A DNA stretch of 64,000 bases from positions 124,001-188,000 of the forward strand of contig CAWFTU010000023.1 of NCBI GenBank assembly GCA_963818725.1, in the 5' to 3' direction. Every line of letters starts with the position of its first letter. The stretch's first letter is position 1. Below the pieces are notes generated by a model. That model was not told the DNA's origin. It was given only the letters and a program-made list of their open reading frames with translations, and did no database searches. This document shows positions 26,882 to 36,276 of this stretch, piece by piece. The DNA comes from DATFDN01 sp963818725. GTDB taxonomy: Bacteria; Pseudomonadota; Alphaproteobacteria; Acetobacterales; Acetobacteraceae. Position numbers and translations under genes: made by a program.

Positions 26882-27731
26882 GGGCGGGGGTCCCTCGCGA
26901 TGAGGCTCGTCGAAGCGACCGCCCGTTACGCCCGCGAGGGCTTGCACCCACACCCACGCCCGTGCCAGGTTCGGGACTGTCCAGGTTCCGGACCTTTGGC
27001 TGGGGTGTTGCGCGTGCAATTGCCTCGACCGGGGGACGGTCACAGGAGGCGCCGCCGCTCCCCTGCCAGGGAGCGGCGGCGCTTTTCGTTGGGGCCGGCG
27101 TGGCCAAGGTGGCGCCAGCCGCGTGGATCAGGTTTCCGTGGAAACGCGTCGTGCGCACCAGCCCCGCGTACCACGGGCCGTCGTGACGCTCTCTCTCGAC
27201 CATGCGCTCTCTCTCGGAGCGCCCTGGCGACCGATAGTAGGCGCCGTGCCGGACTTGGCCAGCGTCGAACAGGCGAATCGAGCCCATCACCGACTCACCC
27301 TCTACAGAGATCTCAATGTCAACTCGCTCCATCAACCGCGGTCCGTCAGGCGAAGCCGCCTGCTCGAGGACGAGGTCGACCGCGCGCCCGAACGTGCGCG
27401 CGACAGCAAGCTCACCGAGCGGGAACTCATGGCTGTCCGGCGGATCGGAAAGGCCGACGCCGACGGTACGGACGATTCTCACCTCCATCGCCGCGAGCTC
27501 ATCGACCCAGGCTGCCGCGGCGGTGATCGGCGACGCAGAGAGCGCCAGGAGCAGGTTTCGGACGTGACGGATTTGCATGGGGGGCGTCTGGTACGGACCA
27601 GACCCGACCCGACCCAGCGGGACGCGGTCGCCGCCCGCCACTTGCAGCACCCGGAAGGCGCGCCGGACCGTGGCGGGCAATAGGCCTGCCGCGCGAGCCA
27701 ACGCCTGCACAACCTCTGCCCCTCGCGCCAT
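26853..27731 (-). CDS. hypothetical plasmid/phage-type protein
   Basis: The frame starts MARGAEVVQALARAAGLLPA and has a helix-turn-helix-like first 35 residues. Then comes VRNLLLALSASPITAAAAWVDELAAMEVRIVRTVG and a region rich in charged residues up to about residue 190. The last 90 codons look like non-coding composition, and a long GC hairpin with a + strand T tract lies inside them (27057-27090). The true end may therefore lie near 27100, with a frameshift hiding the native stop. I recognise no family. It is probably the first gene of the HTH/Prim-Pol operon. Confidence 0.4.
   Translation of the reverse strand: MARGAEVVQALARAAGLLPATVRRAFRVLQVAGGDRVPLGRVGSGPYQTPPMQIRHVRNLLLALSASPITAAAAWVDELAAMEVRIVRTVGVGLSDPPDSHEFPLGELAVARTFGRAVDLVLEQAASPDGPRLMERVDIEISVEGESVMGSIRLFDAGQVRHGAYYRSPGRSERERMVERERHDGPWYAGLVRTTRFHGNLIHAAGATLATPAPTKSAAAPWQGSGGASCDRPPVEAIARATPQPKVRNLDSPEPGTGVGVGASPRGRNGRSLRRASSRGTPAHDKHEPEPP
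26965..26994. repeat. CCAGGTTC direct repeats (candidate operator)
   Basis: CCAGGTTCGG at 26965-26974 and CCAGGTTCCG at 26981-26990 are spaced 16 bp apart, and the second copy extends into the near-palindrome GGTTCCGGACC. They lie 85-115 bp upstream of the HTH gene start. They could be an operator or iteron-like sites for the replication genes. Confidence 0.3.
27057..27090 (+). terminator. perfect 14-bp-arm hairpin followed by TTTT
   Basis: GCGCCGCCGCTCCC at 27057-27070 pairs exactly with 27077-27090 across a 6-base loop, then TTTTCG follows on the + strand. No + strand gene leads into it. It lies within the 3' part of the minus-strand reading frame 26853-27731. Confidence 0.5.
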
Positions 27732-28023
27732 CGGTGCCCTATCGCATCGTAACGCATGCACACTTGCGCACCCGCACCAATTCGACAAGGCTTTTTATCG
27801 TGTCGACCAAATGTTTTTTGAGGCCCTGTAGAAGCCCTGGTGCTGGCGGCCTAGCGGGACCGCAGGCAGGTGAGACGGCGGTTGTCTGCGTCACGAACGC
27901 CAGCCGAGCAGCCGCCGTCCCAAGCGGGGGCGAGCGGCGGGCGAGGGTGGTGCCGGCGGGGCCCGCCAGCCGCGCCAACTCGGCCGACAGTGCAGCGAGC
28001 TGCTCGGCCAGGCGACGGGCGGC

Positions 28024-28247
28024 TGTTGATTCTCGCTGAGACCTGACCCGGGTTTTCCGTCGAGAACTGACCCGCCTTGCGAGTGTGTTTCTCGGCTTGG
28101 GGACAGGTCAAGTCATGGCTTTTTCCTTGTGGTGTTGGTGGTAGCGGTGCTGACCTTGAGCCGGAAGCTGTCGTTGCCGGTTTCGAGAATGTGGCAGTGA
28201 TGGGTGAGGCGATCGAGCAAGGCGGTTGTCATCTTGGCGTCGCCGAG
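28024..28247 (-). pseudogene. IS21-family end with IstB C-terminal fragment
   Basis: From 28024, TGTTGATTCTCGCTGAGA starts an IS21-type terminus with the repeated GAGACCTGACCC / GAGAACTGACCC units. The adjoining frame (28113-28247) encodes LGDAKMTTALLDRLTHHCHI and TGNDSFRLK, the last 44 residues of an IstB helper ATPase. The rest of the element is gone. It resembles, but is not identical to, the IstB at 62982-63719. Confidence 0.75.
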
Positions 28248-28507
28248 GGTCTCATGATGCCTCCATCCTTGACTGGGTGGTCCGTCGTATTTGCTTCCTT
28301 TTCTGGGCATCTGCTTATCGGCGATTTGGATTTGCCAAGGCTGCCCTTTGACCAGCGCCTTGACGGTCTGCCAGAGCAGTACGTGCCCGGCGGAAAGCGC
28401 AATGGTTGTTCCACGCCAAGTCTTACGATCGGCTTGCCGCGGCCGAGGCTGCAGCGGGTCGTGTGCCGCCGGAGACGCTGCCCTCCAGACGGCACCGCCT
28501 GACCGCG
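28248..28507. other. junction sequence between IS21 fragment and MFS pseudogene
   Basis: Open frames here read as chimeric continuations and show no recognisable family. I see no promoter or repeat of note. It is probably debris from an unidentified element. Confidence 0.3.
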
Positions 28508-28629
28508 TCAGCCGATACAGCCCCCAGAGGTTACGGGCGAAACTTGCGTCCCCTTTCGCAGGCCGGGCGGTCGGCTTGTGCTCCCGCCCCGCGTGCGATC
28601 GACGTTTGGGAGCCTTGCGGCAGGCCCGC

Positions 28630-29517
28630 TCACGGGACCCAAGCGATGGGGGGCGTCGGCTCGCAGGATTCCGTTGGAGCCGGCGCCATTGGTTGCATGT
28701 GCAGGGTGCGCGCCGCGAGCCGCACCGCGGCGACGTAGGAGAGGGCCGAGCCGATCCCGGTGGCGAAGAAGATCACCCCCGCCGTGGCGACGGACAGGCC
28801 GAAGCGCTCGAACAGCCAAAGCGCGAGCAGCGCGTTCACGACGAAGCCGCCGCCGAAGGCGTCGACCGCGAACAGCGCGGCAAGCCCGCCTGCGCGACGG
28901 CCCGAGCGCCGATGTCGGCTCCGGGCCTGCCGCGCTGACTTCCGGCAACCCCCCGTACAGCGGCAGGGTGGCCAGCCCGATGACACCATAGAGCAGGAAC
29001 AGGGCGCTCGCCGCCGTCCCGGGCGGCAGAATTCTTTCGAGCCAGTCGAGCGAGCCGATGGCGAGGGAGCCCATGGCCGCGCCGATCGCGCCGACGAAGC
29101 TGTAGCGGGCATAGGCGGCCGTGCGCGTCCAATCCGTCGCCAACCGGGCGATCAGGGTGTGCTCAAGCGGTAGGAAGACGCTCACGTCGCCACCGGAGGG
29201 GTTGAGCGTGCCCACGAACGCGACGAGCAGCAACGGCCAGAAGGCGTGGAGGCAGGCGAAGCCCAGCCCGGTGCCGGCCACGAGCAGGGCGGCTGCGAGC
29301 AGTCCGCGATGCAGGGGCACGCGGTGGGCGACGAAGCCGAGCCCCAGGGTGAGCAGGGCCAAGCCGAGGAGCGTGCTGGTTGCGATCAGTCCGGTCCCGA
29401 CCGCGCCGAAGCCGAGCCGCGCCAGGTGGACCGGCAGCAGGATGGCGACGAACCCGTCGCCGAAGGCGCGCATCCCCGCGCGCGCCCATGAGGCGGTGGA
29501 GGCCCGCTGGGACGGAT
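28630..29517 (-). pseudogene. MFS transporter, frameshifted and 3'-truncated
   Basis: Residues such as WARAGMRAFGDGFVAILLPVH, GLIATSTLLGLALLTLGLGF and LLVAFVGTLNPSGGDVSVFLP, then in a second frame LAALFAVDAFGGGFVVNALL and IFFATGIGSALSYVAAVRLAA, match a major facilitator protein. A shift near 28905 separates the frames, and the coding sequence stops after the eighth or ninth helix. The start is unclear: ATG 29473 is internal to the conserved part, and the upstream in-frame sequence (ASTASWARAG) looks native but lacks a start codon. It is the last gene of the chromate/DUF1259/propeller run. Confidence 0.7.
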
Positions 29518-29572
29518 GCTTGCGCCGGGCGGCCCTGCGAGGGCGTCGCCATAGGATGCTCCCCGTCTACTT

Positions 29573-30586
29573 CTACCGCAACGGGCGGTAAACCAGGACC
29601 GCAGCCGCGCGGCGAGGACCCGCACGCCGGGCAACGAAGAGGCGGTCGAGGTCGGGGACGAACAGCGAGGTGCGCGCCCCCGGCGCGGTCTCGATGGAGG
29701 GCAGCGGCCGTAAGCTGTCGCCCTCCACCCGGAACACCGCGACCGTGCCCGCGCCACAGCTGACGTAGATACGGTGGCGGGGCCCGTCGAAGAAGACGTC
29801 ATCGGCGTCACCGCAAGCTGCGGTCTCGCTGCGGACGGCGCCATTGTTGCGGTCCAGCAGCGCCAGCACGGGCGGGTTGCGGAACACCACCGCGAGGGGG
29901 CCGGAGGCGGGATCGAGCGCCATGGGGAAGTTGCCGCCGGGACCACGCATCCGCCAGGTGCCGACGATGCGGCGGGCCTGCAGGTCGACGGCGGCGACCT
30001 GCGCGGCATTCGGCACGTTGACAAAGGCGCGGTCCGTCTCCGGGTCGACCTGAAAGCCCTCGGGGTGGGCGGGGAGCCGGACTTCCGCCACCTTGGCGCG
30101 GCTCGCCGGGTCGATCAGCGCGAGGCCGCCGCTCCCGAAGCCCACGACCAGCAGGCCAGTGCGCGGATCAACCCGGACGTTGTCGGCGTCATCGCCCAGT
30201 TCGATCCTTCCCGCCGGGGCAAGGTCCTCCCCCCGGAACAGGCGCACCGAGCCGTCGCCCGCGTTCGCGACAGCGACGAGGTCCGCCCGCTCCGAGTAGC
30301 CAACGCCCTGGGGTTCGGAGAGGGCAGTGATCCGATGGATGACCCTGCCCGCGGCGAGATCCACGACATCCGCGGTGTTGTTGCCGAGCTCGGAGACGAT
30401 CAGCCGCTGCCGCCTCGGGTCCGCTGCCATGTGGTCGATGCGGCCAGTGACGTTCGGCAGCGGGATGGTCGCCTCAAGCGCCAGAGGTGGCTCGGCTTTA
30501 GCCGCCCAGTAGCGGCCGGGGATTGATGCGAGCGTGATGGCAACCAGGAGGGCGAGCGCGATGCTGGTGCGAATGGGGTTTGCCAT
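29573..30586 (-). CDS. periplasmic YncE-like beta-propeller protein
   Basis: A 337-residue secreted protein. The signal peptide (SIALALLVAITLASIPGRYWAAKA) is followed by about seven repeats of the type GRIDHMAADPRRQRLIVSE, PQGVGYSERADLVAVANAG, DNVRVDPRTGLLVVGFGSG and PEGFQVDPETDRAFVNVPN. Such cytochrome cd1/YncE-like propellers are usually binding or scaffold proteins; the ligand is unknown. GGGAAAG precedes the start. It follows the DUF1259 gene by 39 bp in an apparent operon. Confidence 0.75.
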   Translation of the reverse strand: MANPIRTSIALALLVAITLASIPGRYWAAKAEPPLALEATIPLPNVTGRIDHMAADPRRQRLIVSELGNNTADVVDLAAGRVIHRITALSEPQGVGYSERADLVAVANAGDGSVRLFRGEDLAPAGRIELGDDADNVRVDPRTGLLVVGFGSGGLALIDPASRAKVAEVRLPAHPEGFQVDPETDRAFVNVPNAAQVAAVDLQARRIVGTWRMRGPGGNFPMALDPASGPLAVVFRNPPVLALLDRNNGAVRSETAACGDADDVFFDGPRHRIYVSCGAGTVAVFRVEGDSLRPLPSIETAPGARTSLFVPDLDRLFVARRAGPRRAAAVLVYRPLR

Positions 30587-30625
30587 CGCTCTTTCCCTGG
30601 AAGCGGTGTCTTGCGGTCTATCGTG

Positions 30626-31516
30626 TCAGCTTTTCGCGACGTTGACCCGGTCGAGTGCCGCGTGCAGGCCCTGGGCCAGCCTCGTCGCGTCGTCGTTCGC
30701 CCAGAAATGGACGAAGAACATCCTGGGCTGGTCGTCGAGCATGTGGTTGTGCAGCGCCGTGACCTCGATGTTGTGCTCCCGAAGCGCCTGGAGGACCGGG
30801 TTCACCTCGCTGGCCAGCAGCACGAAGTCGCCGGTGATCGCGGCCTTGCCGCTGCCGGTCGGCTGGAAGTTCACCGCGATCGCCATCCCCATCGGCGGGG
30901 GCACCGCCACGCCGGCGTCGCTGACGACGTCGGCCCGGGGAATGCCGAACTGGTAGACGCCGCCGTTCGCGGTCCCCTTGTGGCCGAGCGTCTGCTCCAG
31001 CTTCGCGGTGTCCAGGTCCAGCGGCGCCGCTGGCTGGGCTGGTGCGGCAGGCCGGCCGAAGGGGGTCTTGCTGGCTGCCGCCAGGCTCTCGTGCAGGACG
31101 GTGGCGAGCCTCACCGCATCGCCCTGTCCGGCGACATGCATGTAGAAGGTCGCGGGCTGCGCGCGCAGCAGGTGGTTGTGGACCGCGGTGACGGTGACGC
31201 CGTCGGCGAGCAGCTTCGTCATCACCGGGTTGATCTCCCCTTCCGTGAGGACGAGGTCTCCCATGACCATGGCCTGCGCGCCCATTGGCCGGAAGGCCAG
31301 CCAGCCGCCCAGGGCGAGGGACGGCTTGATCGTCACGCCGTCTAGGGTGACGTGCAGGTCGGTCCGTGGCAGCGCGTATTTGCGCACGCCGCCGGGCTGG
31401 TCCGTGCCCTGTTTGCCGAGCGCCTGGTCGACCCTGGCCCAGTCGGCATCAGCGGCGGACGCTGGAAGCGCTGCGACCAGGAAGGCCAGGACAGCAGCGG
31501 CGAGGGCAAGGCGCAT
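30626..31516 (-). CDS. DUF1259 domain protein (internal duplication)
   Basis: A 296-residue secreted protein with an 21-residue signal peptide (LALAAAVLAFLVAALPASA). It has two homologous halves: ADWARVDQALGKQGTDQPGG, then TAVHNHLLRAQPATFYMHV in the first, and KLEQTLGHKGTANGGVYQFG, then TALHNHMLDDQPRMFFVHF in the second. The HNH-x-L repeats are the family signature (LppY/LpqO-like). Function is unknown in the family. It lies 45 bp downstream of chrA on the same strand, and a good AGGGAGAA site precedes ATG 31516. Confidence 0.85.
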   Translation of the reverse strand: MRLALAAAVLAFLVAALPASAADADWARVDQALGKQGTDQPGGVRKYALPRTDLHVTLDGVTIKPSLALGGWLAFRPMGAQAMVMGDLVLTEGEINPVMTKLLADGVTVTAVHNHLLRAQPATFYMHVAGQGDAVRLATVLHESLAAASKTPFGRPAAPAQPAAPLDLDTAKLEQTLGHKGTANGGVYQFGIPRADVVSDAGVAVPPPMGMAIAVNFQPTGSGKAAITGDFVLLASEVNPVLQALREHNIEVTALHNHMLDDQPRMFFVHFWANDDATRLAQGLHAALDRVNVAKS

Positions 31517-31561
31517 AATTGTTCTCCCTACCGGACAAAGTGGAGATGCGGGCAGGCAGTG

Positions 31562-32782
<1,221 letters not shown>

Positions 32783-32812
32783 CCGCGCCTCCGAGACCCA
32801 GAGGAGGAGATG

Positions 32813-33292
32813 ATGGGTGAACCCGAGGAAGGCGCCTTATCCGCAGCCGATGAAATCGGTTCCCTCACAGGACGGACATGGGTCACCCGGCAGGGTGTGT
32901 ACGTGGACCGCATCGCCTCGGCCTGGCTGATCCGGCGCTTCATCGACCCGGGCGCGCGGTTCAAGTTCGTGCCCGCCAAGGGCTACGTGCCAGAATCCGG
33001 GGAGCTACGCTTCGACATGTTCGAGGCCGAGTTCACCCACCAGGGCGACCATTGCACGTTCGAGGTTCTACTGGCCCGAACGGGGCTTGCTGATACGGCG
33101 CTGACGGCCATCGGCGAGATCGTGCACGACATCGACCTCAAGGACGGCAAGTTCGGCCGCGAGGAGACGGCCGGCATCGCCCATCTCGTCACCGGTCTCT
33201 CGGTGGCCCATGAGGAGGATGAGAAGCGGATCGAGCGCGGCGGCGCGATACTCGACGACCTCTATGAGTATTTCCGCAGGAAGCGCGGCTAG
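32813..33292 (+). CDS. chromate resistance ChrB C-terminal domain protein
   Basis: A 159-residue protein matching the C-terminal domain of ChrB: TWVTRQGVYVDRIASAWLIRRFIDP, GELRFDMFEAEFTHQGDHCTFEVLL and IGEIVHDIDLKDGKFGREETAGIAHL. The N-terminal regulatory domain of classic ChrB is absent, so it is a short stand-alone form. GAGGAG precedes ATG 32813 by 4 bases. It points away from chrA, whereas chrB-chrA are usually co-directional; its Shine-Dalgarno region overlaps the truncated chrA 5' end. A rearrangement probably joined them. Confidence 0.8.
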   Translation: MGEPEEGALSAADEIGSLTGRTWVTRQGVYVDRIASAWLIRRFIDPGARFKFVPAKGYVPESGELRFDMFEAEFTHQGDHCTFEVLLARTGLADTALTAIGEIVHDIDLKDGKFGREETAGIAHLVTGLSVAHEEDEKRIERGGAILDDLYEYFRRKRG

Positions 33293-33813
33293 ATAGGGCG
33301 GCATGGTCTGGCCCGCGCAAGGCCGGTCAGTGTCCAAGCTCTGCCATGACCCCGCTTGATTGCAATGGTAATGGAGCGGCCTGTTGCCCTTCCATGTTCC
33401 GCATGCCAAGGCTGCGCTCGGCCTCCTCGCGAAGCAGCGAAAAATGGGAAGGTGTGGTCGCTCGCCGTCGAGTCCAGCGGCAAAGTGATGCAGATGAAAC
33501 AAGACCGCTGGTAGCTTGTGCAAGTCTCGAGGCAACCCCCAACGACACGGTGGCGCCCGCCACCCGGCATTTGAGGAGGGCAACCGCCTCCGGCTGACCG
33601 GGCTCGGCATTCTGCAAGTCCGCCGAACAGCCTGCTGCAATCAATGGTCTGCCCGGAGGGATTGCCGGCCCCAGCCACTGTCGGCGCTGTTCCAAACCCA
33701 GATCAACCCGCGGCGGCGAGGATCGGGAGGGAACGGGATCGAGAAAACATGGCGGATACCTTCTCAACACTTGATCCGGTTTATGGCCTGCGATCGTTGG
33801 CAGCCGCCCAGGC
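33293..33813. other. 521-bp stretch without a supported gene
   Basis: Frames on both strands are short or of shadow composition. I see no IS ends, repeats or strong hairpins. It separates the chrB-like gene from the convergent membrane protein gene. Confidence 0.4.
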
Positions 33814-34308
33814 TCATGTCCGGCGCTCCAGATTGCCATCCCGGGCGCCAACCTTCTGGAGGGCTGGAAGCAGAACCGCGACCCCGAACCCCCAGGCTCC
33901 GTTTGCCAAGAGGCCGGTCGCCATCGCTCCGGGACGCCCGCCACCAGCGACCGGTAGACCCTTGAGGGGGGCGACGACGAACCAAGCAACGAGAGTCACA
34001 ACGATGGCGCCAAACAGAGTGGCGCTGCCCCGATAGCCGAGTCCGCGAGGGAACCACGGCGTCAGCAGGGCGAGAACAATGCCCCACATCCCGCCCCAGA
34101 AGGCGGCCGAGGCGACCCGAGGCACCCCGAGCGGTGGGACTGGGCGCGTCTCATAGGGTGCCGCTGGCGTCACCCCGAGGCCGTGCAGCAAGGCCAGCAT
34201 CGGCTGGTGGAAGACCAGGACGGCCAGGAACCCGGCGGCGAAGGCCAGGGCGACGAGCCTGGCCGACACGCTCGCCGCGCCGTGTTGAGAGGCGCCCATC
34301 CCGCTCAC
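33814..34308 (-). CDS. four-helix membrane protein, unknown function
   Basis: A 164-residue protein with four hydrophobic segments: LVALAFAAGFLAVLVFHQPM, VASAAFWGGMWGIVLALL, LFGAIVVTLVAWFVVAPL and ANGAWGFGVAVLL. GTG 34308 is preferred because AAGGAG ends six bases upstream; ATG 34299 is an alternative. The HQPMLALLHGLG and PLGVPRVASAAFWGGMWG patterns occur in conserved alphaproteobacterial hypothetical membrane proteins, but I know of no assigned function. It is divergent from the sigma factor gene at 34753. Confidence 0.6.
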   Translation of the reverse strand: MSGMGASQHGAASVSARLVALAFAAGFLAVLVFHQPMLALLHGLGVTPAAPYETRPVPPLGVPRVASAAFWGGMWGIVLALLTPWFPRGLGYRGSATLFGAIVVTLVAWFVVAPLKGLPVAGGGRPGAMATGLLANGAWGFGVAVLLPALQKVGARDGNLERRT

Positions 34309-34752
34309 GAACACGCTCCTTCTGACGGTCCCTCCCTATAAACGCATGGGGCCCGCGGATATTCCCCAGAGGCGGGGCGCCCGGATGCGAGCAGGGCAGT
34401 CCGACCGGAACGCGGATCGGGCGCGCGCGGAGGGAGTAACACCGCAACCGACGCGTCCATCACCCAGAGTGCGGCAAAGATTCGAGCCCGGCGGTGACCC
34501 GTTGACCCGACACCATAGCACACAGGATGCGAGAGACCCGGTCGCCCCGCGGGAGCGGTCTTCCCATCGCGAGCTGACGCAGGCTGAGGCCGACGTCGGG
34601 GTGGGCGGGGCTCTGGTGTCTCAAACTCGCCGATGAGATGAGAGGCGCAAAGGTCTGGCTCACCAGATGGTGAAATCGGCAAGGCGCCTTTCGGGAACAT
34701 TTGGCCGCCCTTCCGCATCCAATGATCCGAAAGCGAACCGAGCGGTGATACC

Positions 34753-35487
34753 ATGTCGTCGGCCTTGCTGCACCCAGCGCCATTGCCTGCCGATGCCGAG
34801 CTGCTGTCGCTCCTGTCGCGAGACTCGGCATCAGCGTTCGCGGCGATCACGCGCCGGAACAACCGGCGCCTGTACCGGATCGCTCGGAGCATTCTCAAGG
34901 ACGAGACGGAGGCTGAGGAAGCTGTCCAGGAGACCTATCTCCGCGCCTTCACCAACCTGCACAGCTTCAGGGGCACCGCCACGCTTTCGACTTGGCTGGC
35001 GCGGATCGTCATCAACGAGGCGCTGGGCCGGCTGCGCCAGCGGAGATCCCTCACCGACTTGGACGAGATCGACAGGGCAACATGGCTGGGCCAGGAGACG
35101 CCCGGCGCTCTCTTGGGCGCCTTCGGCCGGACCAGCCCGGAGGCGGCCGCGGCGCACCGGGAGCTGAAGCTCCTGATCGAGAACGCCGTCAACGCACTGC
35201 CGGCGCCGTTCCGCGTGGTCTTCGTGGCCTGCGCCATCGAGCAGATCTCGGTCGAGGATGTCGCCGCCTCGCTCGGCGTCCCGAAGAGCACGGTCAGGAC
35301 GCGCCTCTACCGCGCCAAGCGGATGCTCCGGGAGGCCCTCGGTGCGGCCTTCGCGACGATGCTCGACGACATCTTCCCGTTCGCCGGCTCGCGCTGCGAG
35401 CGCGTCACGACCGCGGTTCTTGCCCGACTGGGCCTGCGGGGACCGGCGGAATTGATTGAGGGTCCAACAGGAGAGGAACGGCCATGA
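34753..35487 (+). CDS. ECF-type RNA polymerase sigma factor
   Basis: A 244-residue sigma-70 family protein. Region 2 is at residues 28-95 (RRNNRRLYRIARSILKDETEAEEAVQETYLRAFTNL, then TLSTWLARIVINEALGRLR). Region 4 is at residues 135-190 (LPAPFRVVFVACAIEQISVEDVAASLGVPKSTVRTRLYRAKRML). It is about 60 residues longer than minimal ECF factors because of a linker and a C-terminal tail. The stop overlaps the next gene's start by four bases, so the periplasmic protein and probably the HiPIP belong to its operon. No anti-sigma gene adjoins it. Confidence 0.85.
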   Translation: MSSALLHPAPLPADAELLSLLSRDSASAFAAITRRNNRRLYRIARSILKDETEAEEAVQETYLRAFTNLHSFRGTATLSTWLARIVINEALGRLRQRRSLTDLDEIDRATWLGQETPGALLGAFGRTSPEAAAAHRELKLLIENAVNALPAPFRVVFVACAIEQISVEDVAASLGVPKSTVRTRLYRAKRMLREALGAAFATMLDDIFPFAGSRCERVTTAVLARLGLRGPAELIEGPTGEERP

Positions 35488-35897
35488 GGAAAGTTGTCTA
35501 TGCCGCCTTGGCGCTCTTCGCGTTCAGCGCCGCCCCAGCGCTTGCGGCGGGTGTCGAAAAATCACCGCCGCCCGCCCCGTACAAGAAGGTCAGCGATCTG
35601 GTGAAGCTGCCTGATTTCCTTCCGGGTCTCGGCACACTCTACGTGGACCCGGCCACGCTGCCAGACGGCCCCTTCCTCGCCTACGATCACCAGGGCAAGC
35701 TGGTCAGCACCATCTACATGATTCCGATCAAGGACATCGACGAGCACAAGAAGATCGCCGACCTGAAGTCGCCCGGCGGCAACGTCGACCACGTGAGCAT
35801 GTACTTCAACGCTGGCCATCCCGGCGTCGAAATGCCGCATTATCACATCGTGCTCTGGCACGTGCCGCTCTCCGGAGAATCCCTGGTCGCAAAATAG
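35484..35897 (+). CDS. secreted protein with C-terminal His-rich motif (DUF5602/TTHB210-like)
   Basis: A 137-residue protein with a cleavable signal (ALALFAFSAAPALAAG). The mature part contains PDFLPGLGTLYVDPATLPDGPF, VSTIYMIPIKDIDEHKKI and a His cluster, VDHVSMYFNAGHPG followed by MPHYHIVLWHVPL, which suggests metal binding. The pattern resembles the TTHB210/DUF5602 group; I am not certain of that assignment. It overlaps the sigma gene stop (ATGA), indicating co-expression. Confidence 0.65.
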   Translation: MRKVVYAALALFAFSAAPALAAGVEKSPPPAPYKKVSDLVKLPDFLPGLGTLYVDPATLPDGPFLAYDHQGKLVSTIYMIPIKDIDEHKKIADLKSPGGNVDHVSMYFNAGHPGVEMPHYHIVLWHVPLSGESLVAK

Positions 35898-35939
35898 ACG
35901 GCAGCCTGCGAGGTGCGTACGCGAGGGAGCCCCCGCGTC

Positions 35940-36245
35940 ATGACAATGAAAGTCCATCAAGGTCAGGCGAAGCGAGTGATGCCCGGAGCCATGTCGCGGC
36001 GGGCCTTGCTTTGGGGCGCCGCATCGGCACTGGGTCTCGCGGCCAATTGCAAGGCTGCGCACGATGCGGCAGCGCAGGAAAAGGTGAGCAAGGCCGAAGC
36101 GAGGTATCAGCCACAACCGAAGGGCCAGCAGCGCTGCGAGATTTGCCTCAACTTCCAACCACCGAACCAGTGCCGGTTCGTTGAGGGACAGATCAGCCCT
36201 AAAGGCTGGTGCCAGTTCTTCGCGGCGAAAGAAAATGCGCAATAG
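35940..36245 (+). CDS. high-potential iron-sulfur protein (HiPIP)
   Basis: A 101-residue periplasmic electron carrier. A Tat signal (MSRRALLWGAASALGLAANC) precedes the cluster motif QRCEICLNF, QCRFVEG and KGWCQFF: four Cys with spacing C-x2-C-x8-C-x12-C, which hold a [4Fe-4S] cluster. HiPIPs shuttle electrons to reaction centres, terminal oxidases or thiosulfate/iron oxidation systems. It is the last gene of the sigma operon. GGGAG precedes ATG 35940. The IS630 copy 2 inserts 32 bp downstream of the stop, so the gene itself is undamaged. Confidence 0.85.
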   Translation: MTMKVHQGQAKRVMPGAMSRRALLWGAASALGLAANCKAAHDAAAQEKVSKAEARYQPQPKGQQRCEICLNFQPPNQCRFVEGQISPKGWCQFFAAKENAQ

Positions 36246-36276
36246 TCCGGACCGGCGGCTGCATGTGCGTAGACTA

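Noticed and set aside
33295..33813. Several 80-220 codon frames between the chrB-like gene and the membrane protein
   Set aside because: They overlap each other on both strands with no conserved motif, start site or composition support.
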